DNA from: Lachnospiraceae bacterium
GTDB taxonomy: Bacteria > Bacillota > Clostridia > Lachnospirales > Lachnospiraceae
Assembly: GCA_017412265.1 (NCBI GenBank)
Contig: JAFPYK010000047.1
Location: forward strand, 1 to 7,165
Length of the DNA stretch: 7,165 nucleotides
Reading direction: 5' to 3'
The notes under the pieces are model-generated. The model was not told where the DNA came from. It was given only the letters and a program-made list of their open reading frames with translations, and did no database searches. The translations under genes were made by a program, and so were the position numbers. Shown piece after piece: positions 6,285-7,165 of the stretch; positions within the stretch are counted from its first letter, which is position 1, and each line of letters opens with the position of its first letter.

Positions 6285-6953
6285 ATGAGCCAGATACGTA
6301 TCATCGAAGTACAGCAGTCTGTTTTCGCAGATAATGATAAAACCGCCGACGCTCTCCGGGCACAGTGCAGGGAGAAGGGAATCTTCCTTCTGAACCTGAT
6401 GTCCTCGCCCGGCTCCGGCAAGACAACCACCCTGAAGCGCACCATCGCGGCCCTGAAGGACGAGTACCGCATCGGCGTGATGGAGGCCGACATCGACTCC
6501 GACGTCGACGCCCTCGCCATCGCGGGCACCGGAGTGCGCGCCATCCAGCTTCACACCATGGGCATGTGCCACATGGACGCCGCCATGACCCGCAAGGGCT
6601 TCGACGAACTCGTCGACGGCAGTATCGATCTCGCCATCCTCGAGAACATCGGCAACCTCGTCTGCCCCGCCGAATTTGACACCGGGGCCGCGAAGAACGC
6701 GATGATCCTCTCCGTCCCCGAAGGCCACGACAAGCCCCTGAAGTATCCCCTGATGTTCCAGGTCTGCGACGTCGTCCTGATCAACAAGATCGACGTCATG
6801 CACGTCTTCGATTTCGACCTCGAAGAATGTAAGAAGAACATCCTTATGCGCAACCCGAACGCCGTCATCATCCCCATCTGCGCCAAAACCGGCGAAGGGA
6901 TGGACGCCTGGTACGACTGGCTTCGCACCGCGATCCGCGACTGGAGGGCCTGA
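6285..6953 (+). CDS. hypB: Hydrogenase maturation nickel GTPase HypB
   Basis: A 222-residue SIMIBI-class GTPase that drives nickel delivery to the large subunit of [NiFe] hydrogenase (in some bacteria also urease) together with HypA, in the cytoplasm. Visible motifs: P-loop SSPGSGKTT (40-48), EADIDSDVDALA (67-78), the metal-site segment MGMCHMD (92-98) with Cys95 and His96, ENIGNLVCPAEFD (120-132) with Cys127, NKID (167-170) for guanine recognition, and CAKTGEG (199-205). Cys95, His96 and Cys127 correspond to the conserved GTPase-domain nickel/zinc site at the dimer interface. There is no N-terminal CxxCGC motif or His-rich stretch, so the extra high-affinity nickel site of some HypB proteins is absent. 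The start at 6285 is chosen for AGGAG eight bases upstream; an in-frame ATG at 6258 precedes it but lies at the predicted transcript start. hypA follows after two bases. Confidence 0.96.
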   Translation: MSQIRIIEVQQSVFADNDKTADALRAQCREKGIFLLNLMSSPGSGKTTTLKRTIAALKDEYRIGVMEADIDSDVDALAIAGTGVRAIQLHTMGMCHMDAAMTRKGFDELVDGSIDLAILENIGNLVCPAEFDTGAAKNAMILSVPEGHDKPLKYPLMFQVCDVVLINKIDVMHVFDFDLEECKKNILMRNPNAVIIPICAKTGEGMDAWYDWLRTAIRDWRA

Positions 6954-6955
6954 CC

Positions 6956-7165
6956 ATGCACGAACTCGGAGTTGTCTTCCACGTCATCGACAGCGTTGAA
7001 GCCATCGCGAAGGAGAATGACGTCTCGCATATCACCAAGGTCGTTCTCGAGGTCGGAGAAGTCTCCGCCATCATCAACAACTACCTCGAGGACTGCTGGA
7101 ACTGGGCCGTGGCGAAGCATCCGATCATGACCGAATGACACTTGATTTTGAGTATCAGCGAGATA
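6956..7165 (+). pseudogene. hypA: HypA nickel metallochaperone, cut by window end and frame-broken at 7136
   Basis: HypA binds nickel through its N-terminal Met-His-Glu and passes it, with HypB, to hydrogenase precursors. The start MHELGVVFHVIDSV is clear, with GGAGGG seven bases upstream and only two bases between it and the hypB stop, so the two are co-translated. The family is about 110-120 residues long with two CxxC zinc motifs in the second half. Here the frame stops at TGA (7136-7138) after 60 residues, in ...KHPIMTE. The sequence after it, read from 7138, codes TLDFEYQRD, which fits the expected HypA continuation if one base is missing from a TGn codon (Cys or Trp) at 7136. This is either a real one-base deletion or a sequence error; the zinc motifs would lie beyond the window. 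The same bases give ATGA (7135-7138), so reinitiation in the new frame is possible. Confidence 0.8.

Noticed and set aside
7130..7140. Programmed -1 frameshifting in hypA.
   Set aside because: No slippery X XXY YYZ heptamer or downstream stimulatory structure is visible around the stop; a one-base indel explains the data better.

Overview
The window suggests a GC-rich member of the Clostridia (Bacillota), probably Lachnospiraceae or a close relative. This is inferred from four things: the gene families (a YheI/BmrC-type ABC half-transporter pair, an AzgA/PbuG-type purine permease, a NYN/PIN-like protein of a kind common in that family, and hypB-hypA), the strong AGGAGG-type ribosome binding sites, the sigma-A-type promoters with 17-base spacers, and the compact U-tailed terminators. 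No taxonomic marker gene is present.

Layout. Positions 1-6103 are read on the minus strand and 6285 to the end on the plus strand. On the minus strand, in transcription order, come: a NYN/PIN-like protein with very long low-complexity charged linkers (6103-4232) with its own promoter and terminator; an NCS2-family purine permease (4015-2594) with a strong promoter and a roughly 110-base structured leader; a short non-coding stretch holding a strong terminator hairpin; and a two-gene ABC exporter operon (2463-634, then 647 to beyond position 1) whose reading frames overlap by 14 bases. A 181-base divergent promoter region separates this block from hypB (6285-6953) and hypA (from 6956), the nickel-insertion GTPase and metallochaperone used to mature [NiFe] hydrogenase. 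No intergenic stretch exceeds 300 bases.

How the genes work together. HypB and HypA act as a pair. The two ABC subunits very probably form a heterodimer: the complete subunit carries Asp where the catalytic Glu of the Walker B motif normally sits, the mark of the degenerate-site partner in TM287/288- and BmrCD-type exporters. The permease and the NYN protein look like independent transcription units.

Main points for a second look. (1) The reading frame of hypA breaks at 7136-7138 although its downstream sequence still codes for HypA-like residues in the next frame. (2) The ABC operon begins only 30 bases after a strong terminator, with no evident promoter of its own, and a possible leader-peptide frame runs through the hairpin and ends at TAATG on the ABC start codon. 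(3) The NYN/PIN-like protein is a block polyampholyte with repeated SVLG-type motifs. I found no CRISPR array, RNA gene, insertion sequence or clear novel multi-gene system.
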